This document shows, piece after piece, positions 1 through 9,600 of a stretch of DNA of 64,000 nucleotides. The stretch is from Posidonia oceanica (lineage: Eukaryota > Streptophyta > Magnoliopsida > Alismatales > Posidoniaceae). Position 1 is the first letter of the stretch. Every line of letters starts with the position of its first letter. The translations under genes and the position numbers were made by a program. The notes beneath the pieces were generated by a model. That model made no database searches. It saw only the letters and a list, made by a program, of their open reading frames with translations, and had not been told where the DNA came from. The DNA lies in NCBI GenBank assembly GCA_037176725.1, contig JAZBRS010000050.1, forward strand, positions 10,806,001 to 10,870,000, in the 5' to 3' direction.

Positions 1-30
1 TCCAATGCAAGCTTAAATATGCATATTTAC

Positions 31-1506
31 CTGAGGGAAAGGCAGGTTCCCACCCAGCTGGCGAGAACTGCCGTCAGTGAAGCGGAATAGGGTGGAGTAT
101 AGGTGCGCCAACCTAACCGCACCCCAGGCGTACTCTCCCACACGCTCCAAGTCTGCCAGAAGAGGAAGGAACCACACCGAGAGCTTCGAGGAGGAGTGTA
201 AGGAAAGCACCTCCCCGAACAGCACTAGGAGGAAGGCCCGTAGCTGCTGGTCGGCCTCCACACCCTGCTCGTCTACTGTCTCCGCCAGCTCACTCACCCA
301 GCGAAGCGCAGAAGTAATCACCATGAGCTGCTTCCCGCTCATGGCTAACTGATGTCCAACAAGCTCCTGTGCCAAGGCCGAGTAGCTCCGGCGCACCCGC
401 CCTGTCACTGGTCTGCCCGTGACCCAGAGACCAGTCAGTCGCGCCATGTCCTCAAGGGAGAGGACAAACTCGCCCGCCCTCGTGACGATCGAGCTCGTCC
501 GGAAGCTCCACTGCTTTGCAACCGCCTCCAAAAACATCGGACGGAGGGGAAAATCCAGGATGAACATGAAATGCCCAAATCCCATTCGATCCAGACGCTT
601 CTGCTGGAAAGAAGCCAACAAAGCGTAGGACCGGCGGACCTGACCCCAGTAGCAGCGGGTCACGGCCGGTGCTCGACTCTGCAAGCAAGCAAGAGAACTA
701 TCAGTCAGGAAGAAATAATTGAACAAAATAAGGGAAAAAGAATGAAAAATGTATACCTGCCCCCTAAAAGCTAGTGTGGCAGTGGCGTATTCTAATCGGG
801 ACGCGTCCCTACGCGGTCCCGATGCCTGCACCTCGTCTCTTGAGATCTGCTCCCGCCAGTAGTCCGGGGGATCCCTGGCATCACCCTCTGCCTCCCGTCA
901 GACGAAGTCAACCATGTTCTGCCACCAGCCATCGTCCTCGCCAAACTGCGCAAGGAAGGGGTCGACTAGCCTCGCCTCTGGCACCTCCGAGGGCCTCGCC
1001 TCGTCCAGACCGACCTCAGGCCTCGTCTCTGAGACTGTCTCCTCTGAATCCTCCAAGCTGAAGGAACCGCTGGAACCAGAGACCACCTCCGCCGTCATCT
1101 CTACGGCCTCCCGGGAACCAGAGTCTCCCTCCACGGCCTCCTCAGAAGTGGCCTCAATCTCCGCGACATCACCATTGGCCGACGCCTTGGCCCCTGCCAC
1201 GTCACCACCGGCCACCGCCATCTCCTCCGCAGTCTGGTTTGCCTCCACAGTCGCCCCGGGAGTCACCCCTGTTTCAGCAACCTCAGCTACAGCCTCCACG
1301 GCCGCAGGACCGGCCTCCACAGGCGCAGCTCCGCCTGCCACGGCCCCGCTGGCGACCTCCACAGCCCTCACCGCCGCTTCCCGCACTGCTGGGCCCGTAA
1401 TCGCCACCTCTGATGCTGCCTCGCCGAAGGGGGAAGGGTCCGTCCGAGCCCTCTTCGCTATCCGAGTATAGAAGTGGGAGATTCTCTTCTCCATCGGAGT
1501 AACCAC
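31..1506 (-). pseudogene. Plant mobile domain (PMD, MAIN-like) gene, antisense passenger, one in-frame stop
   Basis: The reading frame runs from ATG at 1506 to a splice-donor-like CAG/GTAAAT at 31/30, so the gene continues beyond the window. The first 202 codons are a low-complexity Ala/Val/Glu-rich tail. A single TGA at 898-900, in the same frame, separates it from the conserved part. That part (about 831-31) shows PMD hallmarks: GEFVLSLEDMARLTGLWVTGRPV and, near the end, AWGAVRLAHLYSTLFRF followed by GG. A 78-bp intron is predicted inside it. PMD proteins occur both in cellular MAIN/MAIL genes and inside transposons; here the retroelement context favours the latter. The TGA could come from CGA by one C-to-T change. 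It might instead mark two separate exons or genes. Confidence 0.65.
679..756 (-). other. Predicted 78-bp intron in the PMD gene
   Basis: On the - strand the sequence reads GCAG/GTATAC at the donor and a T-rich tract ending TTGCAG/AGTC at the acceptor. The length is a multiple of three and lacks stops, so retention keeps the frame open. The inserted 26 residues are hydrophobic and unlike the rest of the protein, which favours splicing. Confidence 0.6.
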
Positions 1507-1600
1507 ATTGGAATAAACAAGAAAATCGCCGAAAAGCTCGTTGGTGTCGGAGAAGAAGAAGAAGAGCGGAACAGATGGCCACCCGTGGCGTAGGACGAGG

Positions 1601-1610
1601 GCTTTATACC
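1601..1610 (-). promoter_or_regulatory. TATA box of the PMD gene
   Basis: The - strand reads GGTATAAAGC about 95 bp before the ATG at 1506. It lies directly downstream of the palindromic motif cluster at 1613-1770, the same order seen in LTRs A, B and C. Confidence 0.55.
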
Positions 1611-1612
1611 TT

Positions 1613-1770
1613 TCAACGTTGTACGCATGAATTTCCGCGTCCTACACCTCGGGAAGCAGGAATGTTATATGCGCCCTATGACGCGTCCAACGTTTTGAGA
1701 GTTAAAACGTTAGACGCTATTTCTCCAGCGTACAATGTTGATCGCTTCATTTTGAGCGTACAACGCTTTA
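1613..1770. promoter_or_regulatory. Cluster of CAACGTT-RTACGC type palindromic motifs
   Basis: Within about 160 bp there are repeated half-sites of the forms CAACGTTGTACGC, GTTATATGCG, GCGTCCAACGTT, AACGTTAGACGC, AGCGTACAATGTT and GCGTACAACGC. They resemble the hairpin-forming sites in the U3 of LTRs A/B/C. The cluster fills the gap between the PMD and DUF7745 genes and lies immediately upstream of the PMD TATA box. The rest of 1507-1883 holds nothing else recognised. Confidence 0.6.
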
Positions 1771-1883
1771 AGTTCAGAGAAGTGTTTTGAATTCTGATAC
1801 TCTCATTCAACTCATACAAATTCATTCAAAAGAAACCATAGAGACGAAATAAATTTTATTAATGATAAATGATACTTTTCTAA

Positions 1884-3234
1884 CTACATTTTCTGTCCTT
1901 TTGAAGGAAATTCAATGAACAATTTAGGACGCACGCCCTCGTACCAAGCGTCATAAGTTGCAAGAGAGATGGCGTCACGGTCCGCATTCGAGTTCTTCCA
2001 TGCAGAAAGGACTCGATTTCGCCCCTTCCCGTCCCAAGTACCAGCCTGATAGAAGACCTGGATGATGTCCCCAGGAGTGTCCCTCAAGTGCGGGAGAATC
2101 ATATCAGAGAAGCACGGCAAGGGGGTATAGCCCAAGGAGTACCCAGCATTAAGAAGCATCGCTGAGGATTGTACCTCACAAACTCGGTCGCCCCAATCAG
2201 CGTCAGGAAATACTCTGGGTCAGACACTGTCTTGAAAGACGAGGGGGGACTGAAGGAGTCCATCTGGGACTTGACCTCGCAGGCGCATAAGCGGCGAATG
2301 AGCTCCTCCAAGGGAAGGCTAGCATCAAAAGCAGGCAGAAGACAGTGCTCCTCCAGCCAGCGCAGAACTAGGAATGGTGAGGCAAAGAATGGCCCCCCGA
2401 GGCAAGTACTGGATAAGCCCCGGATGGTAAAAGCCAAAACAGACTGACTCAGGCATTTCTCTAGATTGCGAACACAGATGCACATGAGCTTAGCATGGTA
2501 GGCGCTAATGGTCAGAGCTTCATTCAGGAAGAGTACTAGTCCCCTGATCAGAATAAAGACACATTCCAAGCAAGAAGCCTCAGAGCAGATGCTGTCACGC
2601 TGTTTCCAGAAGAATTTCCACAAGGAAGAGAATTTGATACAGCCATCTAGTACCAGGTCCTCCGGCACACCAATGGAGCCAAAAATGTGCTTTAAAAGAG
2701 AAAAAGAGCCTACTACCCCGATTGGCAAAAGGTAGACATCCCTGCAGTAAATGGATGGGTCGGCCTGTTGAGTACCCAAAAGGGCACTTACCTCCTCCAA
2801 AAGAATTGTCAGTTCCCCTGAAGAAGAAAAGAACGTGTGAGTCAAGGGATTCCACAGCCTACAGAGGCCGAAGAGCGCCTTCCAGTCAACAGGCTGCCAC
2901 AGCTGGCGAAGGGCCTGACAAAAACCAGCCTCCTCCAAGCGTTCCCGGTACTTCTTTAAAGCCGAAGAGCGGAATTGTTGAACCCAGTCCAACTGATAGT
3001 CTTTCGAGTCCCGGTCGTTGTTGGCAGAAGATAGAGGCTATAAAGTAAAGAAAAATCAGCAGAAGTACGAGAATGGGGGCATGGGGAAATGATGAAAATA
3101 GAGAATACCTTCTCATGCACCAACAGGTTCGCCAAATGGTTGGGTATAGCCTCCCGTCGGAGTTGCATCATGTCAAAAGGAGAGGAAAAGACGGCCACCT
3201 AGAAAGCATGACGTGGGATATCACTCAAATCCAT
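1884..3234 (-). pseudogene. DUF7745-like gene, antisense passenger of E0, with nonsense codon and frameshift
   Basis: Exon 1 begins at ATG 3234-3232 and hits an in-frame TAG after 11 codons; downstream the frame reads AVFSSPFDMMQLRREAIPNH and reaches a donor AAG/GTATTC at 3109/3108. Exon 2 starts at 3037 after TATAG and runs through the conserved core: WKALFGLCRLWNPLTHTFF, LLEEVSALLG, then LAFTIRGLSSTCLGGPFFAS and LTLIGATEFVRYNP. Near 2150 the frame shifts, and the C-terminal part (YDAWYEGVRPKLF and following) continues to the stop at 1884. Exon structure and core match the intact gene at 60635-61993. Function is unknown; the domain is common in plant transposon-derived proteins. The broken frame argues that this copy is dead. 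Confidence 0.75.
3038..3108 (-). other. Predicted 71-bp intron in the E0 DUF7745 gene
   Basis: Donor AAG/GTATTC and acceptor TTTATAG/CCTC, phase 0. It falls at the same place as the 66-bp intron of the E4 homologue, just after the conserved IPNH segment, which supports both predictions. Confidence 0.6.
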
Positions 3235-3428
3235 GAGGAGAAGCACAAGCCCTAGAAAGCAAAAATCAATAAGGGAAGAAAGATAAATGTTTGAACTACA
3301 AGATTCAAGCCAAGAGGAGGTCTAATATATGCCGTGGAGCCTTCATCAGAATGGAAACCCAAAGAAAATTGGAGATTTATTGCCAAAACGGTGGTGCCCG
3401 AACAGGAAAGACAGCAGCCTGTCTCGCG

Positions 3429-3494
3429 ACGTTATATGCGGCCGCCATGCCGTCCAACGTTAGCCGCGCTAATTCAGTCGTCCAACGTTGAACA
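3429..3494. promoter_or_regulatory. Motif cluster upstream of the E0 DUF7745 gene
   Basis: The segment contains GACGTTATATGCG, GTCCAACGTTAGCCGCG and GTCCAACGTTGAAC. These are the same half-site types as in the U3 hairpins of LTRs A/B/C and in 1613-1770. It lies about 200-260 bp upstream of the ATG at 3234. No convincing TATA box was seen between. Confidence 0.5.
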
Positions 3495-3605
3495 CTAACA
3501 AAGAAGAGTCCAACAAATCAAAAGCAGGTACCCCGGAGCACAACCGGACAACAAAGCAAACCCCATAGCACAATCGAGTCAACAAAGCAAGCAAAGCCAA
3601 AAAAG

Positions 3606-5053
3606 TATCCTTTTCGACTCCCTTGGGTCTTCCCTTAGGCACGTCATATTTCGACTCCCTTGGGTCTTCCCCAAGGCACGTCATGTTTTTATTTTCGACT
3701 CCCTTGGGCCATCCCCTAGGCATGTCATGTTTTTATTTTTGACTCCCTTAGGCCATCCCTTAGGCACGTCATGTTTTTATTTTTGACTCTCTTGGGCCTT
3801 CCCCTAGGCACGTCATGTTATTATTTTCGACTCCCTTGGGCCATCCCTTAGGCACGTCATGCTTTTATTTTCAACTCCCTTGGGTCTTCCCCTAGGCACG
3901 TCATGTTTTTATTTTCAACTCCCTTGGATCTTCCCCTTGGCACGTCATGTTTTTATTTTCGACTCCCTTGGGTCTTCCCCTAGGCATGTCATGTTGTTAT
4001 TTTCGACTCCCTTGGGCTATACCTTAGGCACGTCATGCTTTTATTTTCGACTCCCTTGGGTCTTCCCCTACGCACGTCATGTTTTTATTTTTGACTCCCT
4101 TGGGTCTTCCCCTAGGCACGTCATGTTTTTATTTTCAACTCCGTTGGGTCTTCCCCTAGGCACGTCATGTTTTTATTTTCGACTCTCTTGGGTCTTCCTT
4201 TAGGCACGTCATGTTTTTATTTTCGACTCCCTTGGGTCTTCCCCCAGGCACGTCATGTTGTTATTTTCGACTCCCTTGGGTCTTCCCCTAGGCACGTCAT
4301 GTTTTTATTTTCGACTCCCTTAGGTCTTCCCCTAAGCACGTCATGTTGTTATTTTCGACTCCCTTGGGTCTTCTCCTAGGCACATCATGTTTTTATTTTC
4401 GACTCCCTTGGGTCTTCCCCTAGGCACGCCATGTTTTCATTTTTGACTCTCTTGGGTCTTCCCCCAGGCATGTCATGTTGTTATTTTCGACTCCCTTGGG
4501 CCATCACCTAGGCACGTCATGCTTTTATTTTCGACTCCCTTGGGTCTTCTACTAGGCACGTCATGTTTTTACTTTCGACTCCCTTGGGCCATCCCCTAGG
4601 CATGTCATACTTTTATTTTTGACTCCCTTGCGTCTTCCCCTAGGCACGTCATGCTTTTATTTTCGACTCCCTTGGGCCATCCCCTAGGCATGTCATGTTT
4701 TTTATTTTCAACTCCCCTTGAGTCTTCCCTTAGGCACGTCATGTTTTTATTTTCGACTCCCTTGGGTCTTCCCCTAGGCACGTTATGTTTTTACTTTCGA
4801 CTCCCTTGGGTCTTCCCCTAGGCACGTCACGTTTTTATTTTCGACTCCCTTGGGTCTTCCCCTAGGCACGTCATGTTGTTATTTTCGACTTCCTTGGGCC
4901 ATTCCTTAGGCACGTCATGCTTTTATTTTCGACTCCCTTGGGCCATCCTCTAGGCACATCATGCTTTTATTTTCGACTCCCTTGGGTCTTCCCCTAGACA
5001 CGTCATGTTTTTATTTTCGACTCCCTTCGGCCATCCCCTAGGCACGTCATGCT
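3606..5053 (+). repeat. 44-bp minisatellite, about 33 units, each with a small hairpin
   Basis: The unit runs GGCACGTCATG, then a T-rich stretch, then CGACTCCCTTGGG(TCTT or CCAT)CCCCTAGG. CCTTGGG and CCCTAGG can pair with one mismatch around a 4-5 nt loop. Units vary by point changes such as TCTT/CCAT and CGTC/TGTC. The unit core GACTCCC-TGGGCCATCCCC-GGCATGTC also occurs, in opposite orientation, in the short array 6661-6855 of E1. Open frames here are repeat artefacts. Confidence 0.9.
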
Positions 5054-5129
5054 TCCATCATCTTCTCACTCCCAAAAACATGAAGAGACTATGGATATGG
5101 GGGCTTTTGGGAGTGAGAAGATGATGGAA
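5053..5129. repeat. Perfect 25-bp inverted repeat across the outer edge of LTR A
   Basis: Arms 5053-5077 and 5105-5129 are exact reverse complements (TTCCATCATCTTCTCACTCC and on, against its complement), with a 27-bp loop. The right arm is inside LTR A; the left arm lies outside it, directly after the minisatellite. It looks like a remnant of a second LTR in opposite orientation or a fold-back repair junction. Confidence 0.85.
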
Positions 5130-5910
5130 AAGAAGGTGAGGGAGGAGGTTTAGGGAAGAAGAGGCTTCTTTTGGCTCTCTCTTGCTCGCTCTATCTTCTT
5201 CTTTCTCGGGGGCCCCCTTTTTGTATCTGACTCCGTCACTCCACGTATGATGGAATCAGTGTGATCGCCACTCTCGGTTTCCTTTTGCCGGCCCTTGAAA
5301 CACCTTTGGGGAGATGTAATGTGGTTGCGGGTTCAGCTACCTCGAGACAACGCCAGCGTTGCCCAATGGTGCTCGTGCTTGGTGAGCTCTTTCTTCCTTC
5401 TTCCTCCTTGTATGACAAACGTTAGGAAAGCAAAACAAACAAAACAATATAAAGATGGATCAATATGTGTAGTAGCCTATCCAGAATTAGTAGAAAAGAA
5501 AATAAAGAAAGCGTAGTAAGATACGTACCCGAGGGGTTTGATCCCCCCGGTTGCAACTAAAAGAGATGTATGCCTAGCTAAAACGATATATGAACTTGAA
5601 ATAAAAAGGCTTGATTATGCTATGGAATTAAACATGCGATATCAGAAATGAAAAGGAAACAAATGAAATAGTGTCCCCTCTGTCTATGCACAAGGTGCAA
5701 ACTGTGTTGGCATGAAGCTAACAACGACAAAAGGATGCTCTAGCTTTCGAAGACTCTCCTTCTTTTAAAAAATCTCTCTTCTCTCTTTTAACTCTTTAGG
5801 ACCTCACTTCTCCAAGATTTTTAATCTCAAGAGAGTATGTGAGTTTCAAAAATTCCTCCACTAATTTTTTCTCTCAGAATTCCGGCCTCGAACTCTGTGG
5901 GGGTACCCCT

Positions 5911-5920
5911 GCTTTTATAG
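5911..5920 (-). promoter_or_regulatory. TATA box of LTR A
   Basis: CTATAAAAGC on the - strand, followed by AGGGGTACCCC. The same box occurs at 15484-15493 in LTR B and 16968-16977 in LTR C. Its orientation agrees with the direction of gag-pol. Confidence 0.65.
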
Positions 5921-5983
5921 AAGAAAGGGAGGAACAAAAAAGGACACAAATGCCAAGTCAGTAGAGTTTCCTGTTTCAGAGGT

Positions 5984-6300
5984 GTTATACGTTGGACAAC
6001 CAGTGTATAACGTTATACGCGAGAGTACCCGCGTATAATGACCTCCGAGGCATAACTGGCAGGATTAGAGAAGATTTTCCAATTAAGGAGTCTTTAAGTG
6101 TGATTAAACTCGGCTTTGATGTCTTTGACCAGTCAATAGGTTCCAAAGAAGGCAAACACTTGATTTTTGGATTAGGTGAAATAAGGAAAGCTTTGGGCTG
6201 ACTAGGTTGCCACGTTGAACGCTGAAAAACCAGCGGCCAACGTTAGCCGCTGCAGAATCAGCGGCCAACGTTGTATGCTGAGAAGCCAGCGGACAACACC
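5984..6300. promoter_or_regulatory. U3 hairpin series in LTR A
   Basis: Two adjacent 28-bp hairpins (5984-6011 and 6012-6039) of the GTTATACGC...GCGTATAAC type are followed at about 6210-6300 by hairpins of the forms GTTGAACGCTG/CAGCGGCCAAC, GTTAGCCGCTG/CAGCGGCCAAC and GTTGTATGCTG/CAGCGGACAAC. They lie upstream of the TATA box on the - strand. The copies in LTR B are less decayed. Confidence 0.7.
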
Positions 6301-6508
6301 CTTAATCAGTTTAACTTCCAAATTTAGTCAGGACGTCAAGAACACTTAGGTTGCCAACAATTGGGGCTTAGATAAGAATAGTATTTTGGACTTGAGAGGA
6401 ACATTTGGCTCAAGTGAGATAATCAGGAATAGGTGAAGGGCTTCTAAGAGCGACCTAATGCAAGAGACTATCCTAACATGAAGGGAGTGTCAAAACGGGG
6501 TATCTATA

Positions 6509-6522
6509 AATTACCCGTCCTT
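6509..6522 (-). other. Polypurine tract of E1
   Basis: AAGGACGGGTAATT on the - strand, directly before the first base of LTR A. Position and composition fit the plus-strand primer for reverse transcription. Confidence 0.5.
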
Positions 6523-6660
6523 GAAGATGGCTTCGGCACGAAGATATCTACAAGGCGAGACGATACCCCCGTGTGGCGCTACCTATGGGTTTAAATGAAA
6601 TTCAATGTCTGCTGCCACCAGACTTGGATGGGACAAAAAGAGGGTCGGCTAAAGAAACAC

Positions 6661-6855
6661 GGCTAAGGGGATTGCCTAAGCGGAACAAACTAACGACATG
6701 CCACGGGGATGGCCCATGGGAGTCAAACTAAAGGACACTGTCGCGAGGATGGCTCGCGGGGGTCAAAGTAAAAGACATGCCACAGGGATTGCCCGTGGAG
6801 GTCAAACTAAAGGAAACTGCCACGGGGATTGCCCGCAGGGGTCAAACTAAAAGAC
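6661..6855 (-). repeat. Short tandem array of hairpin units before the E1 polypurine tract
   Basis: About five units of 45-50 bp. Each has a stem with a GATKG-like loop, then GTCAAACTAAAGGAC. Stems differ between units: GCTAAGG/CCTAAGC, CCACGGG/CCCATGG, CGCGAG/CTCGCG (6742-6758, perfect), CCACAGG/CCCGTGG, CCACGGG/CCCGCAGG. On the - strand the core matches the unit of the 3606-5053 minisatellite. The stretch 6523-6660 holds no recognised feature. Confidence 0.75.
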
Positions 6856-6876
6856 GTCCCACCGTGATCGCCAGAC
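6856..6876 (-). other. Ectopic copy of the primer binding site fused to RNase H
   Basis: On the - strand GTC plus the 18-mer TGGCGATCACGGTGGGAC directly follows the RNase H codons for LAHK and is followed at once by the hairpin array unit (GTCTTTTAGTTTGAC). The same GTC-TGG-ATCACGGTGG sequence follows the LTR end at 14646-14666 and 16081-16116. Its presence here, far from an LTR edge, marks a recombinant junction that removed the rest of pol. Confidence 0.7.
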
Positions 6877-7290
6877 TTTATGGGCTAGGAAGTAGTGTCT
6901 AAACGTTTGAGATGCCCATACCAAGGCCAAGCAGTGCTTTTTTATGACTGTATACTTCTCTTCGTAACCCAGGAAAGTACTACTCAGATAGTAGATAGCT
7001 TTTTCTTTCTTCCCATCCTCATCATGTTGAGCTAGCACTACCCCTATTGATGATGCAGTGGCTGACATATAGAGTAGCAAAGGCTTCCCTGGCATAGGTG
7101 CTGACAAGACTGGGGGGTTCATGTGGTATGCCTTGAGTTCATTAAAAGCTTTCTGACATTTCTCATCCCAGGTGAATTCCCTGCCTCCCTTCAGTAACTC
7201 ATAAAACGGCTTACATCAATCTGCATACTGTAAGATGAATCTCCTGATGAACTGTAAGCGGCCGATAAGTACCTTGAGTTCCTTGATGTT
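6877..7290 (-). pseudogene. E1 pol: RT C-terminal connection and truncated RNase H
   Basis: After the RT stop near 7291 the connection and RNase H start can be followed through frame changes (LKVLIGRLQFIRRF-like, then a clear frame from 7122). The RNase H part reads KPLLLYMSATASSIGVVLAQ, IYYLSSTFLGYEEKYTVIKK and ALVWASQTFRHYFLAHK, the usual Ty3 RNase H N-terminal two thirds. It stops abruptly at the ectopic primer-site copy. The remainder of RNase H, the second RNase H and integrase are absent. Confidence 0.8.
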
Positions 7291-8471
7291 TCAGGGTGGA
7301 GGCATCTGTGCTATTGCTCTAGCCTTCTGTGGGTCCACCTCGATTCCTCTTTTGCTGATGATGAAGTCCAGTAGCTTCCCAGCAGTTACCTCGAACACAC
7401 ATTTCTTTGGGTTCATTTTCAGCTGATATTGCCTTGCTCTGCTCAGCACCCTTTTTAGCGCCTCAAAGTGTGCCTCCCTTGTTCTTGATTTAACCAAGAT
7501 ATTGTCAACATACACTTCCATGCAATCGTGCATCATGTCGTGGAAGATGGCCATCATCGCTCTCTGATATGTTGCGTCGGCGTTCTTGAGACCGAATGGC
7601 ATGACTACGTAGCAGTATGTCCCCCATGGTGTGATGAATGACGTCTTCTCTTGGTCCTCCTTTGCTAGCTTGATCTGGTTGTAACCGGAGAAACCATCCA
7701 TGAAAGATAGCATCTCAAATCTTGCTGTATTATCCACTAGGAAGTCAATATGTGGCAAAGGGAAGTCATCTTTGCGACAGGCGGCGTTGAGGTTGCGATA
7801 GTCAATGCAAACCCGAATCTTCCCGTCCTTTTTGGCCACTGGTACTATATTTGAGACCCAACTGGGGTATACAACCACTCTGATGAATTTTGCTTTGTGG
7901 AGCTTGTCAATTTCTTCTTTGACTTTGAGGGCGAGTGCCGACCTTAGTCGCCTTATCTTCTGCTTGACGGGCTTGGATCCAGAGTTTAGTGGAAGCAGGT
8001 GTTCCACTAGGGCTGATTGTAGTCCAGGCATATCCTCGTATTTGAAGGCCAGCACATCCACAAATTCTTTTAAGATTTGGACCATTTCCTCCTGCTCTTT
8101 TGGGCTCAGGCTTGCACTTATGAGTATTGGTTTTGATTCTTCGGCGGTTCCCAGGTTGACCTCTACGGTCTCTTCTTCAGCTGCCTTGGTTTGCTCATCA
8201 TATTTGTCCATGAGGTGCTTAAGGAGGTCTGAGTCGGCCTCTTGATCTTCTTCCTCATCACTGCAGCTAACCAGCTCATACGCCTCTATTCCTGCACACT
8301 TCCCAAACCGATTAAATTCTTCTACTAGGAAGACCATGTTAGCAGTAGCCAGCTCCTGAGGCAATGCCTCCGTGTATTGACACACATGCACAGTTTTGGA
8401 AGCGGTGGTCGAAGTTGACCGCGAGCTGCTAGAACTAACATGGTGATCCTCTCCTTTATTGAAAGTAAATT
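7291..8471 (-). pseudogene. E1 pol: reverse transcriptase with YVDN in place of YVDD
   Basis: An open frame of about 390 codons. The upstream acidic segment (SCSDEEEDQEADSD) is followed by FVDVLAFKYEDMPGL, VPVAKKDGKIRVCIDYRNLN, DDFPLPHIDFLVDNTA, MDGFSGYNQIKLAKED, FITPWGTYCYVVMPFGLKNA and VYVDNILVKS. The last motif (7501-7512) should be YVDD; the second catalytic Asp has become Asn by one G-to-A change, so activity is probably lost. The frame ends at 7291 after MPPP. Tat-type RT is the best family match. Confidence 0.9.
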
Positions 8472-8583
8472 ACTTTTATTCCTAGGAAATGAAAACAATG
8501 CGGAATTAAACAAAGTTTTATTTACCGCATCTATGGGGATGCCCCTAGAGTTACCTCCATCAGTAGAGGTAGGAGCCTCTCTA
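8472..8583 (-). other. Stop-dense gap between linker and RT, possible Ogre-type intron
   Basis: The linker and RT frames are identical, but this 110-bp stretch contains many stops in that frame. Ogre elements carry a spliced intron between protease and RT, and donor-like GGAG/GTAACT and acceptor-like TTTCCTAG/G sites exist here. No single pair restores the frame without a further change, so this is a weak proposal. Confidence 0.3.
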
Positions 8584-9600
8584 GGCGGGCTCGTCAAGAT
8601 TGACGTTCGCATCATCTTCGAGAAGCTCATGGTCGGCCCCTACATCGGGGTCAACTTCAGGTCTCTGAGGTTGCAGACCTTCAAAGAGATCAGCCGTGAG
8701 GCGGCGGACCCTATCTACGAGTCGTTGTGACTTGCGTAGAGTTTGCCCCGGCCTTTGCTCCAAAGAGGAAGAGATGTCCGGAGCTGGAGGAGGCGGAGGT
8801 TTGGAAGCGGCGGTGCTGGAAGAAGAGGGAGAAGAAGAAAGAGGTGGCCGATCCAGAGGTTCGGGGGCTGCTGCGCCTAACAGTGGTGGCGGCGATGTTG
8901 CAGTTTGACCTTCGGAAGGCTCTGCTGGCAACTCTTCTGCAGTCTGACCTTCGTGAGGTTTTGCTGCTATAGTCTGGCCTTCATGTGGCTCTGCTGTCAA
9001 CTCCCTTGCAGTCTGTCCTTCGTGAGGCTCTACTGGAAATTCAAGTGTTTGGAATAAGCCAGAAATGTTTACGTCGGCTGTGTCCTCTGCACTTTGGTGA
9101 GTGTATTTGGTTGATTGCGCCAAAATAATATTTCCCATGGGGGATGAATTCGGGTCGAATATCCCTACGTTGGTAAAATGTCCTTGTAGATTCCACTGTA
9201 ATGGTCGTCCGTCGGGGAACTGGTCGAAACCGAGTCCTCCCCTTCCTTCTCTGTCACAGGCCTTCACTGGCTCCTTCATTCCCTTTCCTTCTGGGCCTAA
9301 GCCCTGGCCTTCCTTGTAACAAATTCTCCTCATGATCTCTCATCCCACATTCATGGATGGTCTTTTGCTTTTGGAGAGTTCCTTCTTCTTGTGAAATAGC
9401 CTAGGCTTGGCCCACTTGTCCCTCAGCTCAACCATAGATACGACATTCTTGCCCTTTTCGGCGCGAGTCGGCTTTTCTCGCATACTGAGCTGGTGCGGCA
9501 GGTATATCACATTTGCCTCTACTTCTTGGCCGGATATGTCTCCCGCTATCTTAATGATTTTCCTATTGGTGCCGAGGTGATGATACTCCTTTTAAATTGT
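8584..9600 (-). pseudogene. E1 pol: protease tail, G-patch-like segment and acidic linker
   Basis: After a frameshift near 9595 the protease tail continues (HLGTNRKIIKIAGDISGQEV). A TGA at 9340-9342 lies just before MRRICYKEGQGLGPEGKGMKEPV and GRGGLGFD, a G-patch-like glycine motif found in this position in Tat/Ogre elements. Next comes a tandem peptide repeat: four copies of a PHEGQTA-type unit at about 8900-9040. A Pro/Ser-rich and then acidic stretch ends at TAG 8581-8583. Confidence 0.7.

Larger units (their letters stand above)
1..5077 (+). mobile_element. E0: 3' part of a Tat-type LTR retrotransposon carrying antisense genes
   Basis: This region is read as the 3' end of a retrotransposon whose sense strand is +. 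It holds two genes on the - strand, a + oriented minisatellite (3606-5053) whose consensus matches the array before the polypurine tract of E1, and at 5053-5077 a 25-bp piece matching the terminal part of the E1-family LTR in + orientation. Antisense genes between pol and the 3' LTR are a known feature of several Tat-lineage elements. No gag, pol or complete LTR of E0 lies in the window, so assignment rests on order and shared repeats. Confidence 0.5.
5090..6508 (-). repeat. LTR A (3' LTR of E1)
   Basis: About 1.42 kb, with ends reading TATGGATA and TATCTATA on the + strand; the family consensus is TGTAGATA to TATCTACA, so both ends have drifted. It aligns end to end with LTRs B and C. On the - strand it contains the palindromic U3 hairpins (5984-6300), the TATA box (5911-5920), and an R/U5 region to 5090. 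Confidence 0.9.

Noticed and set aside
3859..4379. Open frames in the 44-bp array (FSTPLGLPLGTSCFYF-like repeats)
   Set aside because: Repeat artefact; the sequence is best explained as a minisatellite with hairpins.
3606..5053. CRISPR-like array
   Set aside because: Units are contiguous with no unique spacers, no cas genes, and the context is a plant nuclear genome.
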